Below, piece by piece: positions 1 through 10,981 of a stretch of DNA of 64,000 bases. A program made the translations under genes and the position numbers. Position 1 is the first letter of the stretch; every line of letters starts with the position of its first letter. The notes below the pieces were generated by a model, which was not told the origin of the DNA, searched no databases, and saw nothing but the letters and a program-made list of their open reading frames with translations. Origin of the DNA: Sesamum alatum (lineage: Eukaryota; Streptophyta; Magnoliopsida; Lamiales; Pedaliaceae); NCBI GenBank assembly GCA_034509735.1, contig JACGWO010000007.1, positions 27,308,046 through 27,372,045 of the forward strand, written 5' to 3'.

Positions 1-824
1 TATTGAATTGGCTAAATAAATAAATATTATCGATTATTAAATGATTTAATTAACCTACTCGAATATTTACTTACATTATTATAGTTGAAATAATATGAAA
101 TTAACACTAAATTTTAAGTGTTTAATTATTTAGTTCCTTAAAAGTTAATAAATCACCGTTTTGCAGTTGTGTCCATGCCGTTGTATAGTGCCTTTAATAA
201 AAAGAAAATGAAATGGCATAATACATAGTTTAGTTGTGACAATATAGGATAATTTTTTAAAATGAAATTTATATAAAGTGTGAGAAAAAATCATATTAGC
301 AATTATCTAGCTAGAAGAATATAAGTAATTGAGTTTTACTTGACAAATTATTCCTAGTCATTTATCCTAATTAGTTATTTAAATATTTAATATTCAGACA
401 AGTGATCTTTACGCATCAGAGCAACTGTGAACTCGGGGGTTGGGTAGCAGTCGGGACCCATGTTAAAAAAAAAAAGATATAAAGACTTAGTAGAAGTTAA
501 AAAGTGTTGGCAATTCGAGGGTTTAGAAGATAGTTTGGGGGTGTAGAAGAGTGGGAAGGTGGGAAGTTAATGAATAAATTAATTAATTAAATTAAATATT
601 AAAAAATATAAATATAACATACCAAAAAATAGTGAGATATCAAAATTGAGCTTTCATTTTAATAATAAGGTATAGATAACATAACAAATATTTAAAATTT
701 TAATAACATCAAAAACTATCGAGCATTAGTCACTCTGAGAAGTTAGATCAAATATTAAATAGTTTATTAATCTTGGACAAGAGAATATATGAAATGCAAG
801 TGGAAATTAAAACCAAAATATTTA
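1..824. other. AT-rich intergenic DNA
   Basis: No reading frame with recognisable protein similarity on either strand. The stretch is AT-rich with short A and T runs. I see no promoter, RNA gene or clear repeat boundary. Confidence 0.6.
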
Positions 825-1068
825 TCTCTACTAATCTATAATTATATAAAAAAATAAATGTCATATATCCACACTCACAAACGGCAGTTAGTGACACTGT
901 CACGCTAATTTTTAAATATAACAATTGTATCTCTAATTAGATAATTTATACTAATATAAAAAAAAAAAGTATATCTACACTCATAAACAACAATTAGTGA
1001 CACTATAGCACCTTTTTAAAATATGATAATTATACATAACTAGACAATTTTAAAAATTAATGTAATTG

Positions 1069-1101
<33 letters not shown>

Positions 1102-1288
1102 AGTCACACCTCATTTTTAACATCACTACATCAATCTTTTGTTATGTCGATAATATCTTAAATTGATTATTTTTGTTTTAGAAATGTGATTTGCTGGTTT
1201 ATATATATCATTCTTATTTATAATATATTTTAAAACGTGAAAGATTATTTACTATATGCACGTAGAAATGATGTGTCACGACGGCTAG
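825..1288 (+). mobile_element. Nonautonomous Helitron-like element
   Basis: The segment starts with TCTCTACTAATC directly after an A and ends with CTAG directly before a T. This is the A^T insertion pattern with 5' TC and 3' CTRR termini of plant Helitrons. It is AT-rich, noncoding and about 464 bp, and contains an internal diverged duplication of about 120 bp (motif cacactcacaaacggcagtt and its later variant). Its 3' end aligns with the ends of two related repeats near 1510 and 12829. No Rep/helicase is present, so it would depend on an autonomous relative. The hairpin expected before CTAG is weak in this copy. Confidence 0.5.
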
Positions 1289-1321
1289 TATAAGACTTCA
1301 TATGCAGCACCAAATTATAAA

Positions 1322-1510
1322 ATACCAATTATGCCCTTAAACATTTGTACTAATATAATAACTCATATTTATTTCAAATCGTCCACATCATCTTTTAACC
1401 GCCATTATACTATTACGTTTATTCTTCGATTTCACTCATATTGATCTCTTGTTTTGTTTTTAATCATATATTAATTTTTATGTATGGGACGCAAGTATTG
1501 CGTGCCACGG
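1322..1510 (+). mobile_element. Helitron-like 3' fragment with terminal hairpin
   Basis: This fragment shares its body with 12540-12829 (atgcccttaa, cacatcatcttttaaccg). It ends in a short perfect hairpin at 1489-1503 (ACGCAA-gta-TTGCGT) followed by gccacgg, the arrangement expected just before a Helitron 3' terminus. The CTAG itself is missing or mutated. It abuts the point where homology of the alcohol dehydrogenase-like exon stops, at about 1518. No 5' end was found. Confidence 0.45.
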
Positions 1511-1917
1511 TAACCGTACCCGTGGTAACACAGGATCTGAGCAAAGCCATGTTCTTGAGGGGAATGACATGAGGGTCCATCTTGACAACACAAGCAGAAT
1601 TGAGCAGAGTGTACTCACTGAAAGTGGAAGTGTTGAGATAATGGAAGATGGGCTTGTGATCCTTACTCGCTGCACTTCCCATCACTCTTTTTATTGGATT
1701 TATCCCAAACTTCTTTCACAGATTTGTGGTGTCTGATCTGCAGAAGATGCATTCCCCATGGAATATGGGTATTCGTAGTCTCCGGCCTTCACATCTCTCA
1801 CTCCTTTCCCCACACTCTCCACTATTCTGCACCCCACACACAGCTCATAAGTTGATGCAAGAGGACCCCATGTCTGAAAATAACAGGCAAAAAGACATGT
1901 GAAAGAAATAAAAGAAA

Positions 1918-2342
1918 GGGTAAATTACATCCACCTCCCCTGAAGTTTGATATAATTATAAATATTTCATTGTTGTTTGAAAAATTACAAATACCCCTTA
2001 AATTTTGTAAGTTTTAATAAAAGGCCTAAAATAGATTATTTTGCCCTTATATTTTTTATTAAAATTGTAGAAAAATCAGCTGAGGCAAATTGCATTATTA
2101 CTCTTCTGTGTAAAAAACTTAAGAAACCTCTCCCTGCTCATTGTAGTCCAAAAAAATTTAAGAATTAAATAAAAAATAATTCAGTGCATAAGGGCATTTT
2201 GATCAGCTTATCTATAAAAATAGATAAAAATGGGTTATCTGTTAGATGATTACAAACCTTAGAGGATATTTATAATTTTTTCAAACAATGAAAAAATATT
2301 TATAATTATGTCAAACCTTATGGAGGTAGCTGTAATTTATCC
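1918..2342. mobile_element. Mutator-like MITE with 9-bp target duplication
   Basis: Inverted termini GGGTAAATTACA and TGTAATTTATCC flank a noncoding 425-bp body. Subterminal inverted repeats are visible (aaaaattacaaatacccc and its counterpart near 2260). The 9-bp direct repeat taaaagaaa lies immediately outside both ends (1909-1917 and 2343-2351), as expected for the Mutator superfamily. It sits in the intron of the broken alcohol dehydrogenase-like gene. Related copies are at 13331, 14339, 21701 and 25221. Confidence 0.8.
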
Positions 2343-2817
2343 TAAAAGAAAAGACAACAGCAGGCCCCATGAACTTTTAATTATATATAAAAGAGTAACG
2401 CAATGACAAGAGGTAATGATTTTCTTGTTTTTTAGAAGTTTAAGGGGATCTTGCTGCCCTTTTTTCAGAGATGTTTTATGCCTACTGGTGTTTTTAAGGA
2501 GGGCAAAATGCAATCCTTGCTCCCCCCTCCCTAAGAAAAGAAAAAATCAAACATTAAATGATCGTGTTTTAAAAAACTCAGTTAAAACTCTTGTGTTTAA
2601 ATAGGCCGAAAATCTCACTTGTTTTCTTAAACTGAGCGCACTTGTCCTTTTTTCGTTAAATATATTTAATGGTATTAATATTTTTTTACCAAGTGATCGC
2701 TATGTCCTTATCTATTATATATTATTTTTTATTTTAATGACCGTTGGCCATTTTTAAAAAGCACAAAGGCTAAAATGCAATTTGGCCCATAATCATATTA
2801 TATGGTCTATAAAGACT

Positions 2818-2995
2818 ATGTTTGAACGGAATAATTAAAGAAAAAGATTTCAAATGATTTCATATTAGAAAAAATTAAAATCCATCAATCAGAGTTGACA
2901 GATTTAAAATCATATCCAAACAATCTAGATGATTTGTTATTAGGAATTTCAAATTCCTTCTTTCAAATCTATCAATCCGAACACAACGTAAACCA
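2818..2995. mobile_element. Possible small MITE
   Basis: An AT-rich stretch begins TGTTTGAACGGAATAATT and ends CAATCCGAACACAA, so the ends are roughly inverted. Its interior repeats aaatgatttca-type words. I could not define a target duplication, so the boundaries are approximate. Confidence 0.3.
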
Positions 2996-3530
2996 TAAAG
3001 TCTTCAATAACCACATATCATTGTTGTAGAGTTGCAGACAAGTCTTACTACGTACCCGGAGGCCTCATGGCCCAGAATTTGGGGGTATGCCCTTTCAGCT
3101 TCATTCTTGAAAAGTTGCAGAAAGGTCAATTAAGATCATGTATATATGTATAGAGACATCTTTTGTATATATAGATACATACGTACATACCGTGCCTAGC
3201 CAAGTGCCAAGATCCGAATGGCAAACGGAAGTGAAGAGGATCTTGATTCGGACCTCCATTTCGCCCAAGGGTCGACCATAATATCATCTGTCACCAAGGG
3301 TTCCCCCGGGCCGTAAGCCACAGCAGCTTCACAAAATCGCGACTTTCATGTCAGAACTTAAGGTTACATTTGGATGGATAGATAATTCGAAATATAGGTA
3401 ATGCAGAAAAATTTTAGTTGTACCTTTTCAAGTGATAGCTTTGCTGGTTGTACCATTTGGAAGTGTGGTAGAAGTGAGAGTGATCGACCTATCCATACCT
3501 TTCTGCTTTCCGGAAAAATGCAAGAAATCC

Positions 3531-3757
3531 CCCTATGATATTGCAAATGAGCAAATTATCCCCTTATAAAAAAATAAATAACAATTTGCCCCCTTATATT
3601 TTTCAAAATGAAGCAATTTACCTCCCTGTGTTTTTTAAAAGAAACAATTTGCCTCCCTGCCTATGGGGTAAATTGCTTCATTTTTAAAAACATAGAGAAT
3701 AAAATTACTATTTTTTTTTATAGAAAAGTAATTTACTCATTGCAATATCATATGAGG
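3531..3757. mobile_element. Foldback MITE with long inverted repeats
   Basis: The left arm starts ccctatgatattgcaaatga and the right arm ends tcattgcaatatcatatgagg. The arms continue inwards as imperfect inverted repeats of about 100 bp, both reaching gaagcaatttacc and its reverse complement. The element is noncoding and could fold into one long hairpin RNA. It lies just upstream of the broken alcohol dehydrogenase-like gene. No confident target duplication. Confidence 0.6.
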
Positions 3758-4611
3758 ATAAATTGTATTAAACCCTTATACTGATAGTGGTATAGCATTT
3801 GCAAAACGTGTATTGGTAATAGATTCCATATTCGTAAACTTGTACGGACAAAGAAATAACTATTAGGTTAAACAACATATTTAAACTGAAGGTGTGGGGG
3901 GGCAGAGAAGGATCCCACAATTATTGGTTGGTTGGAGCTCATTTAGATTACCTCTAAGTCTAATTGTTAAGGTTGAGATCTCACGAACAACGTTGAGTCA
4001 ATTGTGATTTATTTTATTATTCTTATAAGTTACATTGATATGTTGATCCAGTATCGATGTATTGATTGAATTAAGTATTGCTTAGTTTATGCTATTAATG
4101 TAATTATGAGATTAAGAAAAGTATTTTAATCAAATTGAGTCCAGAACGTAAATTTTTTCAAGACATGGAGGTTTTTTTTTTTTTGGGGGGGGGGGGGGGA
4201 GAGTAAGATGTTTTTGAAAACATATAAGAGGATAAAATAGAATTTGATCAATTATTGGTGAGATCAACAACCATTGACTAACGGCACGTGAGAAAACACA
4301 TGCCTTTGTCGTTAAAATTTAACGACAAAGGACCAAAAATATCAAAATTTTAGGGTTTTGAGATTATAAGTGTGGACCCGTAAAGTTCGGAACCAAAATT
4401 GAGAACGAGGATATCTAGCTAGTAGGACCAAAAGTGCGATCTTGCCTTTATGATGATTTTTTTTTTATTAAGTGAAAGCAATAAAATATTATTAAATATT
4501 GAAATAAATTCATTGCAATTCGTCCTGTCGAATATTAATATTTGAACAAAGGCAATTACAACAACTATACCCTGATCAACAACCTAAACAACACCTATAT
4601 CCAAACAATAC
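3758..4611. other. Intergenic DNA with T/G homopolymer run
   Basis: No coding signal. A T run is followed directly by a G run at 4172-4199. Around 4250-4450 are repeat-like phrases (ttaacgacaaaggacc, gtaggaccaaaagtgcg) of an old unclassified repeat. The gypsy LTR starts at 4612. Confidence 0.5.
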
Positions 4612-5357
4612 TGTAATGCAAATTTCGTGTTTCTGAATTTATTGAAACAAGAAAAATATTACAAAAGATTTTGAATTTAATCAAATGTCTTGTGGGTGCG
4701 AAATTTCTAATTTAAGCCTCTGATTCTTCGCGATCTTCAATTTCGGCAATTTCAAAGAAGGAACTTGACGCTTTGATCTTCTCAACGTTGACTTGGATCT
4801 TCGATAACGTTAATTGGGGGTCTCTTCACTTATTCCCGAATTAAACGCAATAATTTTGGAAGTCTTGACTTGAATTCTTTGTGTTTCTTGGTGGAATTGA
4901 AACTTTGATCTTCCGCCAAGGTGGATTTGTGCTTTGATAACGTTAATCCGTGGGTCCTTTGACTTTCTCTCGAATTAAACGTCGGATTTGGATTATTTCC
5001 GTGACGAACGCCTTGAATTTTGCTTGAACGCCGTGGATTCTCCTTGACTTGTGCTTTAGAGGATTTTGAAGCTTCTTGAATGCTCTCTTGCTTGTGGTTT
5101 CAATTGTTTGTGTTGTGTCTTCAATTGCGTAGAGAACCCCTATTTATAGTTGTAGGGTAGAAGACTCTTTCATATTTACTTGATGAAGTGGCGCGACTTG
5201 ATTGGCCCTTCATCATTTGCTTCCATATTTGCAAGATGCGATTTTATTTCCATATTGACTTGCACTTGCTTGATTTGGAAAATTTGATACACTTGCCAAG
5301 AATATGAAATTTGACACTTGGCGTTATTTGATTGGCCGAAAAATAAATATTAATATC
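4612..5357 (-). repeat. 3' LTR of gypsy element (minus strand)
   Basis: The plus-strand start tgtaatgcaaatttcgtg matches tgtaacgcaaatttcgtg at 10982, and similarity runs to tttgatt near 5333. A TATAAATA-type TATA box (reverse complement at 5141-5148) is shared with the other LTR. The inner edge is uncertain because the frame ending at 5356 reads straight into it. Confidence 0.85.
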
Positions 5358-6405
5358 AATTAATTTCCTTGAGGGGTTCCGGCGGTTGGTGAATGAAGTT
5401 AGCATGGAACTGACACGCTTGGCATCTTTGTGCGTAATTTATGCAGTCCTTGACCATGGTAGGCCAGTAGTAACCCATCCTCTTTATTCGAAAGTGCAAT
5501 TTTGGGCCTGACTGATGAGCGCCACAAACACCAGAATGAGCTTCCTCCATAGCTTGAACTGCTTGATTTTCACTTAGGCAGCGTAAGAAAATCCCATCAA
5601 ATGAACGCCTGTAAAGTATGTCCTTGTAGTGAATAAAGCGGGCCGCACGCCTCCGAATGTCAAATTTTCGACGCGGGTCATCAGACAACTTCTCGTACTT
5701 CAGGTAGTCTATGAGCGGCTGGCGCCAATCTTCTTTCTCTATTTCCAATACCTCAACAGCATGATTCTCTTCTTCTTCTTCGCCGTCAACGTCATCGAAA
5801 ATTGGGGGCACCACCCAACTCTTGCATATTGGAATGCGAGTATTATCTTCAAGTGTGGTGAGGCTAGAGGCAAGTTTGGCAAGTGCATCAGCTTGTTTGT
5901 TATACTTTCTTGGCACATGCTCGATGTCCACGTCTCCAAGCCATCCCATGAGTCTTTTGGCATAATTGAAATATGGAAATAGCTCGGGTTTCTTGACTTC
6001 GTACAATCCGAGAAGCTGATTGATCACCAATTTAGAGTCTCCATATACTTTAAGGTGCAACTGCTTTATGTCGATCGCCATCTCGAGACCAAGGATAAGA
6101 GCTTGATATTCGACGACATTGTTGGAGCAATTCTGCGTTAGAGTGAAGGAATATGGCAATATTTCTCCATCGGATGTGACGAATATGACTCCGGCACCGG
6201 CTCCTTCTTTGTGTGAAGCTCCATCAAAGTACATCTTCCAAGGATGGGTGACTTCAATGACAAGGACATCTTCATCAGGGAGATCGTTAGACAACTCCGA
6301 CTCCGCAGGGAGAGGGTGATCAGCCAAGAAGTCTTCTAATACTTGCCCATTCACGACCTTTTGAGGAACATATATAATCTCGAATTGTTGTAGCTGAAGA
6401 TACAC
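5356..6405 (-). pseudogene. Gypsy RNase H and integrase zinc finger, integrase core lost
   Basis: The 349-codon frame starts with the end of the RT connection (EIIYVPQKVVNGQVLEDFL). It then carries an RNase H domain at residues about 55-190: catalytic YFDGASHKEGAG, VEYQALILGLEMA, and YGDSKLVINQLLG. Residues about 285-340 form an HHCC integrase zinc-binding domain (EAHSGVCGAHQSG, then CINYAQRCQACQFH). The frame stops seven residues after QPPEPL, where the D,D-E catalytic core should follow. The missing piece is several hundred codons compared with the family, so integration function is lost. A one-base frameshift and a stop near 6405-6510 separate it from the RT frame upstream. Confidence 0.88.
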
Positions 6406-6509
6406 CTTGCAAGCCTATCAGGTAGAACCGGTTTCGACATGACGTACTTTAGCGGATTTGCCTTCGACACAAGTCGTACGGTATGTGCTTGGAAATAGTG
6501 CTTCAATTT

Positions 6510-7712
6510 TTAGATTGCAAAGATGAGCGCTAAACATATCTTTTCAATTGGTGAGTATTTCAACTCGTTAGGCGTCATCATTCTGCTTAAGTAGTACAAA
6601 GCACTCTCTTTTCCATTGTCGTTCTCTTGTGCAAGTAGAGCCCCGACTGAGCATTCTTGAGCGGCTATATAGAGGATTAGTGGGCGTTCGGGTACTGGTG
6701 CCACCAATACAGGAGGTTTCATCAAGTATGACTTTATACTTTTGAAAGCGTTACGGCAAGCTTCATCCCATTCAAATGGAACACCCTTTTTCATGATACG
6801 GCTGAAGGGTTGACATCGTCCAGCCAAATTTGAAATGAACCTTCGAAGATACGCTAGCCTTCCTTGTAGGCTTTTAAGGTCATGTATGTTTTGAGGTTCG
6901 GGCATTTTTAATATTGCGTCGATCTTGGCTTGCTCGATCTCTATCCCATGATGGTGTACGATAAACCCGAGGAACTTTCCCGAAGTGACGCCGAATGCAC
7001 ATTTCAATGGATTCATTTTGAGTTGATATCTCCGTAGTCGTTCAAATATCTTCCTCAAGTCTTGGAGATGATCTTGTCTTCTTTTGGACTTTACGACAAG
7101 GTCGTCGACGTAGCACTCGACGTTTTTGTGAAGCATATCATTAAATATCCTCTGCATGGCTCTTTGATATGTCTCGCCGGCATTCTTCAAGCCAAACGAC
7201 CTTGGCGCCATACGTATTTGGTTGTACCCAGATGACCCATCCATGAAAGACAAAGCTTCATGACCTGTTGTGGCATCAATCATGAGTTCCGCGATAGGTA
7301 AGGGAAAATCATCCTTTGGGCATGCATTGTTTAGATCTCTAAAATCGACACAGACTCGAATTTGTCCGTTTTTCTTCCTCACGGGGATAATGCTTGATAT
7401 CCATGTCGGATATTTGACTTCCCGAATGAATCCAACCTCGATGAGTTTATTGACTTTGACTTCGATTAAAGGGACCAACTCGGGTCGGAATCGACGTTGA
7501 GCTTGCTTAACAGGGCGAGCTCCTTTCTTGATTGCCAAGTGATGAACTGCTACCTTCGGGTCTAGACCGGGCATTTCTTTGTATGACCATGCAAACACAT
7601 CTTTGAATTCATGCAGTAACTCAATGTATGTTTCCTCCTCGTCGGCGGTCAACAAAGCACTGATGTAGATTGGTCGAGGATTTTCAGAGTCTCCCAAGTT
7701 GATCTCTTTCAA
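6510..7712 (-). pseudogene. Gypsy reverse transcriptase with internal deletion
   Basis: RT landmarks are in order: WISSIIPVRKKNGQIRVCVD, FRDLNNACPKDDFPLP, FMDGSSGYNQIRMAP, FGLKNAG, catalytic ECYVDDLVVKS near 7087-7115, FLGFIVHHHGIEI, and the start of RNase H (LYIAAQECSVGALLAQ). Family members carry about 20 residues between the MAP and FGLKNAG motifs (the FRTPKG segment); here MAPRSFGLKNAG is joined directly, an in-frame deletion in the palm. A stop ends the frame just after ALIFAI. RT would copy the element RNA into cDNA in cytoplasmic particles; this copy is probably inactive. Confidence 0.9.
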
Positions 7713-8005
7713 TTCATCAATGGTGGCTTTAACACCTTCTTCGAGCTCGGGAGGAGCAGCTTCTGCTCTTCCTCAACCGAATCTTCTTCACTCAGAGTTA
7801 TATGATGCGTTGTCACAACCTCATCCTCAACGTGATTAATTGTCCCTTCATTACTATTGATATAGTAAGATGAAGCTACACTTTCCTTATCATCATCTTC
7901 ATCGTCTTGGGTTCTCATGAAGACAATAGTTTCCAACTTGACTTTTAAAATTTTGTCGCATGATATAATCAGATTGGTGCATCGCTTCATGCGTGATGGA
8001 ATCAA
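7709..8005 (-). pseudogene. Gypsy acidic linker upstream of RT
   Basis: A 98-codon acidic segment (QDDEDDDKESVASSYYIN, TLSEEDSVEEEQ) links the protease region to RT. A frameshift near its end puts the continuation (ELEEGVKATIDELKEINLGD) in the RT frame. Such acidic linkers are usual in this gypsy lineage. No enzymatic motif. Confidence 0.7.
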
Positions 8006-8210
8006 GCTCCGAAGTGCTTGCGGCCCACGAGCTTTCTTATGGTATTTGGACTTTGTAGAGATGCTCGACCTTTAATTTTGTGACCTCCTACACCTAAATT
8101 TTCTAGGGGGTCCAACTCTGTGAAAGGCAGATATGCGTTTCATCCTCCTTTCTTTATTGCCAAGGCCATCACTTGTTGACGAGCATTCATCTTCAACGAT
8201 GTAGTTGGTG

Positions 8211-8555
8211 CTAAGCTCTTTTGATAGCTATGCGAACGGGAATATGTGGAGTGAATCCCAGGCTTAGCCGAGAGCTTTGAACAGTATGTCCCTTTTCTCT
8301 CAACATTCTTCGGGTCGCGTTAAGTCCGTGTACTTGTTCACCGCTGGCTTCCGGTGGGAGTTTTCCTAGAGTAGCCCCTTCTTGTGGATTATATCCGGCT
8401 TTGACAAGAAGTTTGTATGCTTTGGGGTCGAAGCCGTCTGCAGTTTTTAGCTCTGAATGTCCTCCATGTTCCATTTCAGGTCCTTGGGTTGGTCGTATAA
8501 ACCCTTTGAGTGGTTGGGGCTTCCTTGCATCGAGACTTGTCAGTGAAAGTACCAA
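8211..8555 (-). pseudogene. Gypsy G-patch-like segment
   Basis: The 114-codon frame includes GFDPKAYKLLVKAGYNPQEG, then LGKLPPEASGEQVHGLNATR, and LGFTPHIPVRIAIKR. This resembles the G-patch-like block between protease and RT in some plant gypsy elements. It is glycine-poor compared with a cellular G-patch, and its role is unknown. The frame differs from its neighbours, so the polyprotein is broken here. Confidence 0.6.
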
Positions 8556-9401
8556 ACTCTTTTAGCGAGTCTAACCCTATGAGAGAGGATTTTCTTCTGG
8601 ACTGCTTTTGTCGTTCGCTGAAGAGGTTGCTTTACTTTTACTTTCGTCACCTTGGTTGTTTTGTATCTCGGACTTCCCAGCGGATGAGTTTTGCTTAGTT
8701 TTTGTACTCCCAAGGTAGTATTTGGCGTCGGCGAAATGAGACTCAGCTTCGGTGAATGGTTTATCGTCAGCGAGCACTTTTTCACAACACCATCTCGTGA
8801 GTACTTGAAGCATTGGTGCCAAGTAGAAGGAACGACGCCATTTTCATGTAGCCAAGGTCGGCCGAGGAGCATGTTGTACGACATCTTGGCATCTATGACA
8901 TGGAACAAGGCGGTTGACGACATATCCTATCAACAAGTTCATTCGTATGATGCCGAGAGCTCTTTGTCCTCCTTGGTTGAAGGCTTGGATCATCAAACGA
9001 CTGCTTGTTAGTTCATCCATGGAAACCCCTAATTCCTTCATTGTGCGTAACGGCAGAATATTGACCGCAGAACCTCCATCAATTAGTATGCGGTTGATTT
9101 TTTGCTCACGTGCATAACAAGTTATGAACAATGGTCTATTATGCGGCTTAGAGCCAAGTAGTAAATCTTCATCAGTAAAGGTCATTGCTGACATGCATTC
9201 CTCATTAGAGATGTTTGTGTTGGAGAGACAATCTTCTCCAAAAGGAGTTTCTTCCGCATGCGTCGTGTTGCATGAAGCTTTTTCTTCGAGTTTAACCATA
9301 TTTTGCGTCACAACGTCAAATGATCCAAATGTGATAGTGATAAGGTTTGAGGCCACATTATCCTCTTCGAGCGAGATCTTTCCTTGGCGGGCTAGTTGCA
9401 T
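8540..9401 (-). pseudogene. Gypsy aspartic protease, frameshifted
   Basis: Two overlapping frames make up the region. The first (9401-8844) carries the gag tail FKDKVMQLARQGKISLEEDN (starting just upstream) and the retropepsin-like core NRILIDGGSAVNILP with catalytic Asp in DGGS, then MKELGV and QAFNQGGQRALG. After a frameshift near 8900 the second frame (8923-8540) continues [20 protein letters not shown], the usual C-terminal hallmark. The enzyme would cleave Gag-Pol in the particle. It cannot be made as one protein here. Confidence 0.88.
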
Positions 9402-9546
9402 GACCTTGTCTTTGAATATGAAGTAGTCATGGATTAGAAATGTCCACTAGTCGATGGTATTTGCAGTACTTCGGGTTGTTGTTCTTCCCGCCTCTTCAGG
9501 TCGTTTCATTTCGGGAAGTTCAATGAGATTCGCATTGAGCAGGTCA

Positions 9547-10806
9547 TCAAAAAATTCCAGAGACATCAGAGTCAAGGAAAGGATACTGCTTTGTTTGCAT
9601 CTCTCTTAAGGTCAATTTCCTTTGCCTACTTTCTTGAGGGACTTCTTTATTCTCACCACTCGTATCGCTTGACTTTCCTCGCAACTTGAAAGGAATTGTA
9701 TTCACTGCCATGGATTCTTTGGCCGGAGGTTTGGAAGAAGGCTTGCCCCCTCTCCTGGTTTCTTGCTTTTCTTTAAACTTGCGGGACTCTTGGATAGGTG
9801 GTCCCTCGGCTCCACTTGCAGCCATGCTTAGTTCCATGTCATGAGCTCGAGTAGCTAGTTCTTCAAATGATCTAGGTTGGATCCCTTGCAGTATGTATCG
9901 GAGACCCCAATGCATTCCTTGGATGCACATTTTGATTGCTGAAGTCTCGGATAGTCTATCCTTTGAATTGAGACTCAAGTTTCTCCAGCGGTTGATATAG
10001 TCAATAACCGGCTCTTCTTTCCATTGATGCGAGTTTGTGAGCTTGATCATGCTGACTATCCGACGAGTGCTGTAGAAGCGGTTGAGAAACTCTTGCTCCA
10101 ATTGTCCCCAACTATCGATTGAGTTGGCTTCCAAGTCAGTATACCAGTCAAATGCGTTCCCTTTCAAAGATCGGACGAATTGCTTCACGAGATGATCTCC
10201 GTAAGTCCCCGCATTGTTGCATGTTTCGATGAAGTGAGCCACATGCTGTTTTGGGTTGCCCTTGCCATCGAACTGTTGAAATTTGGGAGGCTGATAGCCA
10301 ACTGGCATCTTCAAGTTATCAATTCTTTGCGTGTATGGTTTCGTGTAAGTCATAGACGACTTAGAGCCTCCATCGAGTTTGTCTTTGATAGTCCCCATGA
10401 TGAACTTTTTCAGTTGGTCCACGGGAATCAACCCTTCTGAGGAGACTTGCAATTCTTGCGTTGATGACTTCTCCCTTTCATTTGGTTGTTGCTTTTGGGA
10501 TGTTTCAGCTTCATCCTGGCCCTCAATTTGTTTCCCGGCCACATGACTGGCGTTAGTATTGTCAATCTTGTTCATTAGTTTACTGATTTGAGTGTCTTGC
10601 TGCTGAACATGCTTTGCTAGACCCTCTATGGCTCTTGTCAAGCTTGCAATTTGTTCCTCCAAGGTTGTCGTATTTGTCACCATGACGGGAGCAACGCTTG
10701 ATGTCGAGCGAGGACTAGACGAAGAGGAGTCATCCTTCAGGTCTCCATCATCTTCATTAGTCTTGTTGAGGCGAAGTAGGTTTTTCTCAACTTCATGGAA
10801 AGTCAT
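9547..10806 (-). CDS. gag: Gypsy Gag (capsid) open reading frame
   Basis: A 419-codon frame starts [15 protein letters not shown]. Residues about 50-85 are a probable coiled coil ([20 protein letters not shown]). Residues about 165-330 are the retrotransposon gag domain: [55 protein letters not shown]. The C-terminal part is basic and Ser/Pro-rich and ends at [14 protein letters not shown]; the family continues, so a stop or frameshift near 9547 truncates it. Gag assembles the cytoplasmic particle and packages RNA. No complete CCHC knuckle is visible. Confidence 0.88.
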   Translation of the reverse strand: MTFHEVEKNLLRLNKTNEDDGDLKDDSSSSSPRSTSSVAPVMVTNTTTLEEQIASLTRAIEGLAKHVQQQDTQISKLMNKIDNTNASHVAGKQIEGQDEAETSQKQQPNEREKSSTQELQVSSEGLIPVDQLKKFIMGTIKDKLDGGSKSSMTYTKPYTQRIDNLKMPVGYQPPKFQQFDGKGNPKQHVAHFIETCNNAGTYGDHLVKQFVRSLKGNAFDWYTDLEANSIDSWGQLEQEFLNRFYSTRRIVSMIKLTNSHQWKEEPVIDYINRWRNLSLNSKDRLSETSAIKMCIQGMHWGLRYILQGIQPRSFEELATRAHDMELSMAASGAEGPPIQESRKFKEKQETRRGGKPSSKPPAKESMAVNTIPFKLRGKSSDTSGENKEVPQESRQRKLTLREMQTKQYPFLDSDVSGIF

Positions 10807-10957
10807 CTAAGGGTATGTTTGTAATTATTTCGACATACTTCTGGTGATGACTCCGATACTGTCATTTGAACTTGAGGTAGCAACTTTGAGCGCCGAAATC
10901 TTGTTGCGGCCATTACGAAACTTCAAAACTTTGGCGAAGAGATGAGAGGTAGAGATG

Positions 10958-10975
10958 GTCCCACTGGGCGTGCCA
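10958..10975 (-). promoter_or_regulatory. Primer-binding site of gypsy element
   Basis: On the minus strand TGGCACGCCCAGTGGGAC begins six bases downstream of the 5' LTR end (10982). A TGG-starting site here is the expected tRNA 3'-end complement. I do not assign the tRNA. Confidence 0.6.
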
Positions 10976-10981
10976 GAAATT

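Larger units (their letters stand above)
1518..3333 (-). pseudogene. Alcohol dehydrogenase-like gene, truncated and disrupted
   Basis: Three minus-strand exons of a zinc-dependent medium-chain alcohol dehydrogenase (plant ADH-like) are readable. The exon at 3333-3191 reads CEAAVAYGPGEPLV then EVRIKILFTSVCHSDLG, including the catalytic-zinc Cys context, and is followed by a GTATGT donor. The exon at 3105-3056 reads NEAERAYPQILGHEASG with the zinc-ligand GHE motif. The exon at 1826-1518 runs from IVESVGKGV through HYLNTSTFSEYT to CVTTG. Breaks: a one-base frameshift in the first exon between the VDP and EVRI motifs, and a TGA at 1716-1718 where the fourth structural-zinc Cys belongs. Everything after the GVSTG-equivalent position (the Rossmann fold) is missing. 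The very N-terminal codons were not found. The large intron holds MITEs. A family member would oxidise alcohols with NAD in the cytosol; this copy cannot encode an enzyme. Confidence 0.85.

Noticed and set aside
2416..2604. Short plus-strand frame of 62 codons in the dehydrogenase intron
   Set aside because: Composition-driven, no similarity, and overlaps repeat-like sequence.
8510..9426. Plus-strand frames of 62-106 codons opposite the gypsy protease
   Set aside because: Shadow frames of the minus-strand gag-pol coding sequence.
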